Source: Treponema sp. (GTDB lineage Bacteria; Spirochaetota; Spirochaetia; Treponematales; Breznakiellaceae). Taken from it: a stretch of 64,000 nucleotides of DNA. Of the stretch, positions 9,189 to 17,759 are shown piece after piece (positions within the stretch are counted from its first letter, which is position 1; each line of letters opens with the position of its first letter). The notes under the pieces were generated by a model. That model saw only the letters and a list, made by a program, of their open reading frames with translations. It was not told where the DNA came from and did not search any database. The stretch covers positions 1-64,000 of the forward strand of contig WRIV01000009.1 of NCBI GenBank assembly GCA_009782555.1, written 5' to 3'. Made by a program: the position numbers and the translations under genes.

Positions 9189-9767
9189 TTGTTTTCAGAG
9201 GTGAGGGCAGATACATTGCCGCAGGAAAATTTCCGCCGTTTGTATACGGCAGTTTTTCCCATATTATTCCGGGTCGCCTGCCGTATCACGGGAAGCGAGG
9301 AAGCGGCGGAGGATCTATGTCAGGAGGCGTTTTTCAGGTACCACGAAAAGGAAATGTCCTTTCCCAACCCCGACGAAGCCAAATACTGGCTTATCCGGGT
9401 GGTAAAGAATGCCTCCTTAAATTATGCCAAAAGGAAAGAACGGGAGCGGCGGGCCTATATGCGGGCTTTTCGGGAAGACCAGAGAACCGGAGAAAGCGGA
9501 GAAGGAGAATTAATACGGAAGGAAACCAGGCAGGAAGTAACGGAAGCCCTGGAACAGCTTCCCGAAAACCTCCGGATAGTGTTAATATTAAAGGAATACA
9601 GCGAATTGAATTATAAAGAAATAGGACGGGCCCTGGGCATCAGCGAGGGGAATGTTAAGGTAAGGGTTTTTAGGGCAAGGGAACGCCTGGCAGTCCTGCT
9701 GGGCGCTCCGGATTCTGGAGTACCAGATGAGATTGGCGCTTCAGAAGGATCAGCAGGCGCGGATTAA
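9189..9767 (+). CDS. ECF-type RNA polymerase sigma factor
   Basis: A 192-residue sigma-70 family protein of the extracytoplasmic-function group, with only regions 2 and 4. Region 2 is about residues 15-85 (LYTAVFPILFRVACRIT, AEDLCQEAFFRYHE, AKYWLIRVVKNASLNYAK). Region 4 is about 120-175 (EALEQLPENLRIVLILKEYSELNYKEIGRALGISEGNVKVRVFRARERL), a clear helix-turn-helix for the -35 element. The start is TTG at 9189 with GGAAG just upstream; a GTG at 9201 is the alternative. The next gene is a zinc-type anti-sigma factor, so activity is probably controlled by membrane sequestration. Confidence 0.93.
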   Translation: MFSEVRADTLPQENFRRLYTAVFPILFRVACRITGSEEAAEDLCQEAFFRYHEKEMSFPNPDEAKYWLIRVVKNASLNYAKRKERERRAYMRAFREDQRTGESGEGELIRKETRQEVTEALEQLPENLRIVLILKEYSELNYKEIGRALGISEGNVKVRVFRARERLAVLLGAPDSGVPDEIGASEGSAGAD

Positions 9768-9778
9768 GGATGGGTACT

Positions 9779-10315
9779 ATGTGTCCTGAACGTCAAATTC
9801 TTTCGGTTTATTTCGACGGTGAATTGAATTCTCCCTGGAAAGAAAAATTGGAAAAACACCTGGAAACGTGTTCTCCCTGCAGGGACCATCTGGCCTCTTA
9901 CCGGCTTACCCGGCACAAGTTCGCCGAAACTTCACAGTCCGAACAATCCCTCGAACAATCGATGAACCGGGTTTGGGAAAAGATTGGCTTTATGGAAAAG
10001 CCAAGACGCCGGTTCTGGGCCAGCTCAATTACCATCCCCATCCCCATAGCGGCCGCCGCAGGGCTTGCCATGGTCGTAGCAATGGCCGCCCTTCTCGCCT
10101 TAAGACAGCCGATAAAGATAAATGAGCCCCAGCTGGCGGGACTTGAAATGCAGGAAATTATTCCCGTCTCGGATATGGCCAGTTTTTTCCAATACCTGGG
10201 AAACGATAATTCCTCCGATATGGTGATTATCCGCCTGCCCGACACCACCTTTAAGAATGCCGGTGAACCCCAGATACTTCGGGCGGCGGACTACAGAGGC
10301 GGCGGTTCTCAATGA
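9779..10315 (+). CDS. Membrane anti-sigma factor with zinc-finger motif
   Basis: The N-terminal ~40 residues carry the zf-HC2 pattern of anti-sigma domains (MCPE..., then HLETCSPC), followed by a helical region, one membrane segment (about residues 85-107) and a ~70-residue extracytoplasmic tail. This is the layout of RsiW/ZAS-type anti-sigma factors, which bind the partner ECF sigma at the membrane and release it on a signal. An ATG at 9770 is also in frame, but AAGGATGGG at 9766-9774 is better spaced for the ATG at 9779 (178 residues). It ends in an ATGA overlap with the next gene. Confidence 0.85.
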   Translation: MCPERQILSVYFDGELNSPWKEKLEKHLETCSPCRDHLASYRLTRHKFAETSQSEQSLEQSMNRVWEKIGFMEKPRRRFWASSITIPIPIAAAAGLAMVVAMAALLALRQPIKINEPQLAGLEMQEIIPVSDMASFFQYLGNDNSSDMVIIRLPDTTFKNAGEPQILRAADYRGGGSQ

Positions 10316-10869
10316 TAAAATTCCGCTGTGCTTTGGGACTTTCTTTTTGGTGCTTGTTCATAGGCCTTCAAGCCCAGGCCCAGGAACGGCTCTTGGCTGA
10401 TCTGCCGGAAGAAATTCGGGACAGGGCCCTGGTACTGCGGATCACAACTAAGGTTGCGGAAAACAGTCAGGAAGTGTGGAACTCATACAATTCCAAAATT
10501 ACCATCCCCGGGCGGCCGGTAGGCATAAAACTGGTGGGAGAAAACCTTATTATAGCGGTACAACTTACCCCCTATCTGCGGGACGGAAGATTCACCCTGG
10601 TTGCCCAAAGCCAGATCTGGATAAATATTCCTGACAAAGGAATGAGTTATAAAACCAATACCTATTCAATCCCCCTGGAAGTTGGGGAGCCTATTCTCTA
10701 CTTCCCTTTGGGTTCGGATCCCGCTTCCGATACTCCCCTGATAGAACTATACCTTACCATGTACCGCTATGGAGAAGAACCGGAAGAAACTCCCCTTGGA
10801 GACACAAATCTGGAAATGGAATCCGCAGTGCTCCCGGAAGGCAGAACCGGACACCGGCGGCCAAGATAA
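10312..10869 (+). CDS. Secreted protein of the sigma/anti-sigma operon
   Basis: Unrecognised 185-residue protein with a signal peptide (hydrophobic residues ~6-20, cleavage near QAQAQE). The mature domain is rich in beta strands (ALVLRITTKVAEN, IPGRPVGIKLVGENLIIAVQLTPY, FTLVAQSQIWINIP). Its start overlaps the anti-sigma stop (ATGA) and its stop overlaps the next start (TAATG), so the four genes from 9189 are translationally coupled. Context suggests an extracytoplasmic partner of the anti-sigma tail, or a target of the regulon; this is inference. Confidence 0.7.
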   Translation: MIKFRCALGLSFWCLFIGLQAQAQERLLADLPEEIRDRALVLRITTKVAENSQEVWNSYNSKITIPGRPVGIKLVGENLIIAVQLTPYLRDGRFTLVAQSQIWINIPDKGMSYKTNTYSIPLEVGEPILYFPLGSDPASDTPLIELYLTMYRYGEEPEETPLGDTNLEMESAVLPEGRTGHRRPR

Positions 10870-11552
10870 TGGTTACCGTTATTTCACTGGGAGGTTCCAT
10901 AGTCGCCCCCGATGGGGTTGATGTTCCATTCCTTAAAGAATTTCTCTCCCTAACCGGTGATTTTTTAAACCGGGATAAAGAGCAGCGTTTTATCCTGGTG
11001 GTGGGCGGCGGCGGCCCCGCCAGGACCTGGCAAAACGCTTACCGGGAAATTGCTGCTTCCACAAAAGACGAAGAAGCGGACTGGATCGGCGTTATGGCCA
11101 CCCGGCTTAACGCCCAGCTTGTCAAAGCAATTATGGGAGACTGGTGTACCCAGCCGGTAATTACCAATCCTTCCGAAGCGGGCCCTTTTACGGGCCGGAT
11201 CCTGGTGGCAGCGGGCTGGAAGCCGGGTTTTTCTTCGGACTACGACGCTGTTCTTTTGGCGGAACGGTTTCAGGCCGCCATGGTGCTGAATCTTTCCAAC
11301 ATTAAACAAGTTTACACCGATGATCCCAGGAAAAACCCCGATGCAAAACCCCTGAACGCCATATCCTGGAAAGATTTCAGGGCCATGGTTGGGGAAACAT
11401 GGACGCCGGGAAAAAACGTCCCCTTTGATCCCATAGCAAGCCGCCATGCGGCAACGCTGGGCCTTAAGGTCATCTGTGCAGCGGGAAATGATCTTCCAAA
11501 CCTTTCGAGTATCCTTGAAGGGAAACCTTTTATCGGAACTCTCATCGGCTGA
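10869..11552 (+). CDS. pyrH: Uridylate kinase, archaeal-type
   Basis: An amino-acid-kinase-fold enzyme that phosphorylates UMP to UDP. Motifs: VISLGGSIVAP at the N-terminus, VVGGGGPAR (about residues 40-48), GVMATRLNAQLV, YTDDPRKNPDAKPL and a C-terminal PFIGTLIG. The short N-terminus, the 227-residue length and the ATRLNAQL segment are closer to archaeal UMP kinases than to the ~240-residue hexameric PyrH of most bacteria. It begins one base into the stop codon of the upstream gene, so it may be co-expressed with the sigma cluster. Confidence 0.88.
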   Translation: MVTVISLGGSIVAPDGVDVPFLKEFLSLTGDFLNRDKEQRFILVVGGGGPARTWQNAYREIAASTKDEEADWIGVMATRLNAQLVKAIMGDWCTQPVITNPSEAGPFTGRILVAAGWKPGFSSDYDAVLLAERFQAAMVLNLSNIKQVYTDDPRKNPDAKPLNAISWKDFRAMVGETWTPGKNVPFDPIASRHAATLGLKVICAAGNDLPNLSSILEGKPFIGTLIG

Positions 11553-11687
11553 ATTTTCCTGTAATACCAAACGCAAAACACAGGACCTAAAGCTTTCTAT
11601 AAAATAATCCTCACAAAAAGCATGGGCGGTTTTCATGCAGCAGACCATCCTTTGCGGGAGTAAAAATAGGAAGTCTCATCAGTATAG

Positions 11688-11716
11688 TTGAGCTTCCTTG
11701 TGTTATACATTAAACT
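11688..11716 (+). promoter_or_regulatory. Candidate pfp promoter
   Basis: TTGAGC (11688-11693), 17 bases, TAAACT (11711-11716), in the 194-bp gap between pyrH and pfp. CAGGAG then precedes the ATG at 11747. Both hexamers match only four of six. Confidence 0.35.
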
Positions 11717-11746
11717 ATAGTTAGTATTACTTCTCAGGAGTCTCAA

Positions 11747-13402
11747 ATGGAAATTTCCGCACTACAAAAGGCCCGGTATCAATATCAGCCGAAACTTCCC
11801 GGCATACTATCGGGAAAAATAGAAGAAATCGCACTCTCCCTTGGAGAAGCTGCCAAATCCATTGCGGACGACACTGCCCTGGCGGATCTGTTTAAGCATA
11901 CCTATGGAAAACCCATTGCCAGTTTTGTGAAAGGGAAGAACAACAAAATTTCCCGGCCCCTGACGGCAGGAGTTATCCTTTCCGGCGGACAAGCTCCGGG
12001 GGGACATAATGTGATTGCCGGACTTTATGACGGCTTAAAAAAAGGAAACAGCGCATCCAAACTGCTGGGGTTTCTTGGAGGTCCCAGCGGCCTTGTGGAA
12101 GATAAGTGTCTGGAATTCACCGATGCGATCATTGATGATTACCGGAATACCGGCGGTTTTGACATTATCGGATCGGGGCGGACCAAGATCGAAACTCCCG
12201 AGCAGTTTGCCGCATCTTTGGAAACGGCAAAGAAACGAAACCTGGATGCGGTTGTGATCATAGGCGGGGATGACTCCAATACCAATGCGGCGCTGCTGGC
12301 CGAATACTTTACCGCCCAGGGATCTTCAGTCCAGGTAATAGGCTGTCCCAAGACCATAGACGGAGATTTAAAAAACGAATACATCGAAGCGTCCTTTGGT
12401 TTTGATACGGCGGCAAAAACCTACAGCGAACTTATCGGCAACATCGAACGGGACGCCGCCAGTGCCCGAAAATATTGGCACTTTATCAAACTTATGGGCC
12501 GGTCGGCGAGCCACATAACCCTTGAATGCGCCCTCCAGTGCCGGCCCAATGTATGCCTCGTCTCGGAAGAAGTGGAAACAAAAAAGCTTTCCATGGATCA
12601 GATTGTAGAACAGATATGTTCTTCCATCGTTAGACGAGCCGCCAACAAGAACAATTTTGGCGTAGTGCTTGTTCCCGAAGGGCTTATTGAATTTGTGCCG
12701 GAAATGAAAAAACTAATCAAGGAATTAAACGATCTTATGGCAGACCATAGCGATGAGATATCAAAAATCACAAACTTTATCGACCAGGTCTACTGGATGG
12801 ATCGCCATCTTTCCATTGAATCATCCACACTTTTCAAAACCCTGCCGCCGGAAATTGCGCGGCAGCTTTTGGCAGACCGGGATCCCCACGGCAATGTCCA
12901 GGTTTCCCGGATCGAAACGGAAAGACTTTTAATTGGGATGGTGGAAAAAAAACTAAAGGAACTTAAAAACGCCGGAGACTACAACGGCAAGTTCAGCCCC
13001 CTGGCACATTTCTTTGGATACGAGGGACGCTGCGCCTTTCCCAGTAACTTCGACGCAGACTACTGCTACAGTCTTGGCTTTACCGCCTTTGTGCTAATCG
13101 CTTCGGGTCTAACCGGTTATATTTCCAGCGTCAGAAACCTCACCGCTTCCGCAGACAAGTGGATCCCCGGCGGCATACCTTTGACAATGATGATGAATAT
13201 GGAACGCCGCCACGGTTCTTCCAAACCGGTGATTAAAAAAGCCCTGGTGGAACTGGATGGAAAACCCTTTAAGACCTTTGCTGGCGAACGGGAAAAATGG
13301 TCGGTGGAAACTTGTTATCACTTTCCCGGTGCCATTCAGTACTACGGCCCCCCGGAAGTCTGCGATCAGCCTACAAAGACACTTGTACTGGAACATTCAT
13401 AA
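11747..13402 (+). CDS. pfp: PPi-dependent 6-phosphofructokinase, long form
   Basis: This enzyme phosphorylates fructose 6-phosphate with pyrophosphate and is reversible, serving glycolysis and gluconeogenesis. The 551-residue length and GGQAPGGHN (about residues 78-86) mark the plant-type/PFKA_PPi group. [10 protein letters not shown] carries the Asp that replaces the ATP-binding Gly of ATP enzymes; PKTIDGDL follows with the catalytic [20 protein letters not shown] and the EGL and YEGR regions are substrate contacts. Use of PPi saves ATP in fermentative spirochaetes. The DUF4139 gene starts 18 bp after its stop and is probably cotranscribed. Confidence 0.96.
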   Translation: MEISALQKARYQYQPKLPGILSGKIEEIALSLGEAAKSIADDTALADLFKHTYGKPIASFVKGKNNKISRPLTAGVILSGGQAPGGHNVIAGLYDGLKKGNSASKLLGFLGGPSGLVEDKCLEFTDAIIDDYRNTGGFDIIGSGRTKIETPEQFAASLETAKKRNLDAVVIIGGDDSNTNAALLAEYFTAQGSSVQVIGCPKTIDGDLKNEYIEASFGFDTAAKTYSELIGNIERDAASARKYWHFIKLMGRSASHITLECALQCRPNVCLVSEEVETKKLSMDQIVEQICSSIVRRAANKNNFGVVLVPEGLIEFVPEMKKLIKELNDLMADHSDEISKITNFIDQVYWMDRHLSIESSTLFKTLPPEIARQLLADRDPHGNVQVSRIETERLLIGMVEKKLKELKNAGDYNGKFSPLAHFFGYEGRCAFPSNFDADYCYSLGFTAFVLIASGLTGYISSVRNLTASADKWIPGGIPLTMMMNMERRHGSSKPVIKKALVELDGKPFKTFAGEREKWSVETCYHFPGAIQYYGPPEVCDQPTKTLVLEHS

Positions 13403-13420
13403 TTGTATGGGGGATTAATC

Positions 13421-15472
13421 ATGAAACAAATTATTGTTTTTGCCGGCCTTTTATTATATGCTGGCACGATGCATGCACAAAACGCCGTTTCGTCAGGAAA
13501 CACAGAACTGCCGGTAAAAAGGATTGCCCTTTTTTCTTCCGGCGTGGGGTACTTTGAGCATTCAGGAACCGCTTCCGGTTCCGCTGAACTGACCCTGACC
13601 TTTGAGGTTAGCACCATAAACGATGCCCTTAAATCCCTGGTGGTAAACGATCCCGGCCAAGGGGCTTCCCCTTCGGTTAGCTATCCATCGGAGGATACTT
13701 TAATACGCACCCTGCAAAGCCTTGGGATTGATCTTTCCAGCAATCCCGGAACGGCAGAAATATTTGCAAGCCAAAGGGGCGCCGAAATAGAAGTGTCCGC
13801 CCCCAATCCCATAAGCGGACGAATTGTCGGTGTTGAGCGGCGCGCCATCCCGGCAAGCGCCGCAGGCGCTGCGCCTGTGCAGGAAGCCTTTCTTTCACTC
13901 TCTACCAACGATGGTATACGAATTATCGCTTTAAGGGACATCGCTTCCTTTACCTTTAAGGACCCGGCCCTGAATGCCGACCTAAAGCGGGCGCTGGATC
14001 TTATCGCTTCCAACAGGACATCCAGAAACCGGAGCCTCCTGGTACGGCTACCCGGCAGCGGCAGCCGAACGGTTGCATTAAGCTATGTTATTGCCGTCCC
14101 CGTGTGGAAGGTTTCCTACCGCCTGGATATGGGCCAGCAGCGGCCGCTCTTCCAGGGCTGGGCGATAATCGACAACAACAGCGACACGGACTGGAACAAT
14201 GTGGAACTGTCTTTGGTTTCCGGCCGTCCCGTCTCGTTTATTCAGCAGCTGTATCCGCCATACTATTTTTCCCGGCCTACCCTGCCCCTGGCCATTGCAG
14301 GAAGCGCCCAGGCAGGCACCTATGCCGGCGGCTATGACCGGCAACAAGATATTGTAAGTGAAGATGCAGCGTATAGTATGATATATGAAGAACTCGCCGA
14401 CAGGCCAATGTTTGCAGACACAGAAAAAATGGCTGCGCCTGCCCAGTCGGCGCGCAGCCAGGGAACCGCTAATGTAGCTTCGGTTCAGGCCGCCGCCACG
14501 GGAAGCGCTGCGGGGGATCAGTTTGCCTTTACGGTAAAAAACCCTGTAACACTAAACCGCAGGCAAAGCGCCATGATCCCCATGGTAAATGGAAACATGG
14601 GGGCGGTAAAAACCCTCGTCCTTCAGGGGAACAGGGCCCTTTCAAGCAGCATTAACCCGGACCTGGCGGTTGAATTAACCAACACAACGGGAATGAAACT
14701 CCCAGCAGGGCCTATTACGGTTTTCGACGGCGGCAGTTATGCCGGGGATGCCCTGATTGAATTCTTCGGGGAAAATGACAAGCGGCTTATTAAATACGGC
14801 GAGGATCTTTCCGTAATCGGGACAGCCACCCTTAATTCCGGGACAAGGGTTATCAGCTCCGTTACTGTATCAAACGGAGTTATGGTGATTAACCGCCGCC
14901 AGGTTAACGAAAGAACCTATACAGTTAAGAACACCTCTTCCGAATCAAAACGGCTGATCATTGAACACCCCATTACAGGGAACTCAACCCTGATTGAACC
15001 GGCTAAGTACCTGGAAAAAACCGATTCCCTGTACCGCTTTGAACAGACATTAAAAGCCAACGGCGAGCTTGTATTTACAGTAAAAGAAGAGATACCCATA
15101 AGGGAAAGCATTACCCTGGGTACACTCAGAACGGATAGCCTTGCTTCATACAGCACTACCCAGGAAATCCCTGCCAATGTAAGGACGGCGCTGGCAAGGG
15201 CAGTTGAATTAAAACGAAAAAATGAAGCGGCAGTGCAGGCGCAAAGTGAACTGCAAACCCGGCACACAAGGCTTGTTTCTGAACAGGATCGGGTACGGCA
15301 AAACCTTACCGCCGTTGGGACAGGCAGCGACCTGGGAAAAGAATACATGAAGCGGATGACAGACCTTGACAACGAAATCGACAGTGTTTTTAAAGAAGGG
15401 GTGAATGCCTCTGAGCTTGTCCGCAGTACCAAAAAGGAACTGGACGACTATATCGCAGGACTGAAACTGTAA
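13421..15472 (+). CDS. DUF4139/DUF4140-like secreted protein
   Basis: A 683-residue protein with signal peptide (MKQIIVFAGLLLYAGTMHAQ). The start at 13421 is chosen because GGGGG sits just upstream and the signal peptide follows directly; an upstream TTG at 13403 is in frame but unlikely. LFSSGVGYFEHSGTASGSAELTLTF at the N-terminus and VIAVPVWKVSYRLDM ... GWAIIDNNSDTDWNNVELSLVSGRPVSF in the middle are the hallmark of the DUF4139 (mucoidy-inhibitor-like) family. A low-complexity Ala/Ser/Gln linker lies near residues 340-365. A coiled coil (about 590-680; QAQSELQTRHTRLVSEQDRVRQ) closes the protein. Function is unknown; it is probably periplasmic or surface-attached. Confidence 0.85.
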   Translation: MKQIIVFAGLLLYAGTMHAQNAVSSGNTELPVKRIALFSSGVGYFEHSGTASGSAELTLTFEVSTINDALKSLVVNDPGQGASPSVSYPSEDTLIRTLQSLGIDLSSNPGTAEIFASQRGAEIEVSAPNPISGRIVGVERRAIPASAAGAAPVQEAFLSLSTNDGIRIIALRDIASFTFKDPALNADLKRALDLIASNRTSRNRSLLVRLPGSGSRTVALSYVIAVPVWKVSYRLDMGQQRPLFQGWAIIDNNSDTDWNNVELSLVSGRPVSFIQQLYPPYYFSRPTLPLAIAGSAQAGTYAGGYDRQQDIVSEDAAYSMIYEELADRPMFADTEKMAAPAQSARSQGTANVASVQAAATGSAAGDQFAFTVKNPVTLNRRQSAMIPMVNGNMGAVKTLVLQGNRALSSSINPDLAVELTNTTGMKLPAGPITVFDGGSYAGDALIEFFGENDKRLIKYGEDLSVIGTATLNSGTRVISSVTVSNGVMVINRRQVNERTYTVKNTSSESKRLIIEHPITGNSTLIEPAKYLEKTDSLYRFEQTLKANGELVFTVKEEIPIRESITLGTLRTDSLASYSTTQEIPANVRTALARAVELKRKNEAAVQAQSELQTRHTRLVSEQDRVRQNLTAVGTGSDLGKEYMKRMTDLDNEIDSVFKEGVNASELVRSTKKELDDYIAGLKL

Positions 15473-15494
15473 TTAAAGCGGCTTATTCCAGAAA

Positions 15495-16988
15495 CTAAAA
15501 ACTCCAGGTAAGCAAGGTTTTTAAATACCCATTATCCCGGTACTGTCCCAGTTCTCTAGATCTGTCTCCGCCGAAAAAGCCCGCGGAAAATTCCGCCCTG
15601 ATATCATGCTTGGACCATACGATTGCCGGAATAACAAGGAAATCTTTATCCTCGATGCCCCAGAGACCGACGATTCTTACTTCCAGTTCATCCCTAAAGA
15701 TTTTTTTAAAAAGCACGGCGGTGATCCGGGTGGAACTGCGGTTCATTCCGGCCTCCGTATCGGTCATCTGAGGATCGCTGCCTATCTTGTTGTACATCAG
15801 ACGAACCAGCCCGTTCCCCTGAAGGTTCAGGTTAACTCCCCAGATTATATCCCGGTCAAAGCCAAGAGACCATACAATCTGCGGGTTATTCACTGTACCA
15901 TCATCACCCTTGATATCGCTTGTTATATTCATCCCCGCTTCGGCACGAAAATTAAAACCGGCGATCACCCGGGCAAAATCTACGCCAATCTGGTGATAAT
16001 AGTTGTAATAAAAAACTATGTTTATTCTTTCCGGATCAGGCGTCCCCAATATAATTGATGTGATAAAACCTTCGAGGTCAACAACATAGGCAGGGCGGAA
16101 AAATCTTCCATAGTAATATTGGACACCAAAATCAGTTTCGCCGACAGTGGTTGTAAAACGCAGCCCTGTCTGGGCATATTCAAAAGCATCAGTTTTTGGG
16201 AAAAGCTTTTTTGGATTGTAGGATTTAAGTAAATCATCAAAATATTTTTGAATACCATGGATGACTTCCGGCGGCAGCCCGGCAGCAGCAAAATTTATAA
16301 CAAAATCCGCAGCATTCCTTAATCCGGAAACCTGGGACGGTATCCATCTGCCGGTAAATGCAAATTCGTCCCCGGAAAACCAGGGAACAAAAACTCCTTC
16401 CAGTTTAGAAAATGAGCCCATGTTCCAGGAAACATGAAGCATGGGCCGGGCGATTTTGATACTCCGGGGGTCCGCCATGGCGGAAGGGTCTCTGTAGTCT
16501 ATAGGGTTTATCACATCCAGGGGGCCAAAACTGTCGGCCCGGCCCCAGGTGAGCTTCCGTAAACCTCCTTCAATATCTACAGGGCCCAGATAAAAACGGA
16601 GAAAGGCTTCGTCAATGGCAAAAGGAGATCCGTCGTAAAAATCAGGCGTGATTTTTATATTAATGATTCCATCAGCAATTTTTCCGGATGCTGAAAAATT
16701 GAGTTTTCCCATAAAAATATCACCAAGTTCCATCTTCCTTAGTTTTTCGGATGATCCAAAACCATCGGTAAAAAAAATAACCTGTGCCGAAACTTCGCCG
16801 CCAATCTTTATGGGTTTTTCTATAGTGTCTTCCTCCGTAAAAAAACCAAAACTGTCTTCGCTAAAACTAAAACTTCCACTTTCCGGGCTGTTCTCAAAAT
16901 TATCTGTTTCTTGAGCATAAAGCGATATAGGAATCAGGAAAAGAAATATTATAAGCCGCTTTATCGATCCATGCATCGAGCGGTTCAC
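15495..16988 (-). CDS. Outer-membrane beta-barrel protein of an RND export operon
   Basis: 497 residues with a signal peptide (hydrophobic run ending in SLYAQ near residue 26), alternating beta-strand composition, and a C-terminal phenylalanine (LLTWSF) typical of outer-membrane barrels. GGLRKLTWGRADSFGPLDVINPIDYRD resembles the DUF1302-type barrels found beside RND pumps and LolA-like proteins. It is the last gene of a three-gene operon and overlaps the LolA-like gene by 4 bp (ATGA). The likely role is an outer-membrane partner of the export system; the substrate is unknown. Confidence 0.78.
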   Translation of the reverse strand: MNRSMHGSIKRLIIFLFLIPISLYAQETDNFENSPESGSFSFSEDSFGFFTEEDTIEKPIKIGGEVSAQVIFFTDGFGSSEKLRKMELGDIFMGKLNFSASGKIADGIINIKITPDFYDGSPFAIDEAFLRFYLGPVDIEGGLRKLTWGRADSFGPLDVINPIDYRDPSAMADPRSIKIARPMLHVSWNMGSFSKLEGVFVPWFSGDEFAFTGRWIPSQVSGLRNAADFVINFAAAGLPPEVIHGIQKYFDDLLKSYNPKKLFPKTDAFEYAQTGLRFTTTVGETDFGVQYYYGRFFRPAYVVDLEGFITSIILGTPDPERINIVFYYNYYHQIGVDFARVIAGFNFRAEAGMNITSDIKGDDGTVNNPQIVWSLGFDRDIIWGVNLNLQGNGLVRLMYNKIGSDPQMTDTEAGMNRSSTRITAVLFKKIFRDELEVRIVGLWGIEDKDFLVIPAIVWSKHDIRAEFSAGFFGGDRSRELGQYRDNGYLKTLLTWSF

Positions 16989-17758
16989 CGCGCCTTCCCA
17001 GTTTCAAGGTACGAAGTGGAAAAAACCGATTCGGGAATAGGCTCGTCATATCTGAGGATCTCCACAGTGATGATGGTATTTCCTCCTCCGACGGTGGTCA
17101 TCCTTGTTTTCATGGGACTGAGCTTTCCCTGTACTTCTTTTAGTTCCAAAATTTCCAAAGTTTTAACATGGGATCCCCTTTTATCATAGAGATCGATCTT
17201 ATGGATCACCTTATTTGATTTATCAATCCACTGAACCATTTTGGAATACTGGTATGAATTGTCTTTGGGCCGGGATTCGATCACATAACAAGCCTTGCCG
17301 TTATAGTTTTCCTCACGAAGAAGGGTGTGGATATCTAAATCCGCATCCCTATCCGCAGAAGCAATATCATCATAGGAAAAATCGGTCCCCTGAAAACTCC
17401 CCGATCCCTCCGATGATGCAATGCGCCTTGATTTTCCCAGCGACGGCAGAAATATCCATTGATTGCTGGCCCCCCTGCCGGTATCTATGGAAAGAAAACG
17501 GATCCCCGCTACGCTGACGGGCTGGCGGAATTCGATCATTATTCGGGATAACCCGGCGGCGTCGTCTTTGGCATATTGATCAATAAGACGTTCCGTAACA
17601 CCGCCGTTTTTTGCGGCGGTTACCCATCTGGAACGGCTTTGGATTGTTGCAGCACTGATCCGGTTTCTGGACTGCCGGACAATATCGGCGGCATCCTGTG
17701 CCAAAACAAACTGAGCCGCAAACATCAGGATAAACAAGGCAGTGCATAATCGCTTCAT
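16985..17758 (-). CDS. Outer-membrane lipoprotein-sorting (LolA-like) protein
   Basis: 257 residues with a signal peptide ending near FVLAQ. The body (IMIEFRQPVSVAGIRFLSID, QWIFLPSLGKSRRIASSEGSGSF, YDDIASADRD, YNGKACYVIESRP, KMVQWIDKSNKVIHKIDLYD) matches the COG2834/LolA-like domain commonly encoded beside MMPL/RND pumps. Such proteins bind lipid or lipoprotein moieties in the periplasm. Only 1 bp separates it from the pump gene and it overlaps the barrel gene by 4 bp, so the three form one module. The lipid-carrier role is family knowledge, not tested here. Confidence 0.88.
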   Translation of the reverse strand: MKRLCTALFILMFAAQFVLAQDAADIVRQSRNRISAATIQSRSRWVTAAKNGGVTERLIDQYAKDDAAGLSRIMIEFRQPVSVAGIRFLSIDTGRGASNQWIFLPSLGKSRRIASSEGSGSFQGTDFSYDDIASADRDADLDIHTLLREENYNGKACYVIESRPKDNSYQYSKMVQWIDKSNKVIHKIDLYDKRGSHVKTLEILELKEVQGKLSPMKTRMTTVGGGNTIITVEILRYDEPIPESVFSTSYLETGKAR

Positions 17759-17759
17759 T

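Noticed and set aside
13403-13420. TTG start for the DUF4139 protein
   Set aside because: It would disrupt the signal peptide; GGGGG and ATG at 13421 are better.
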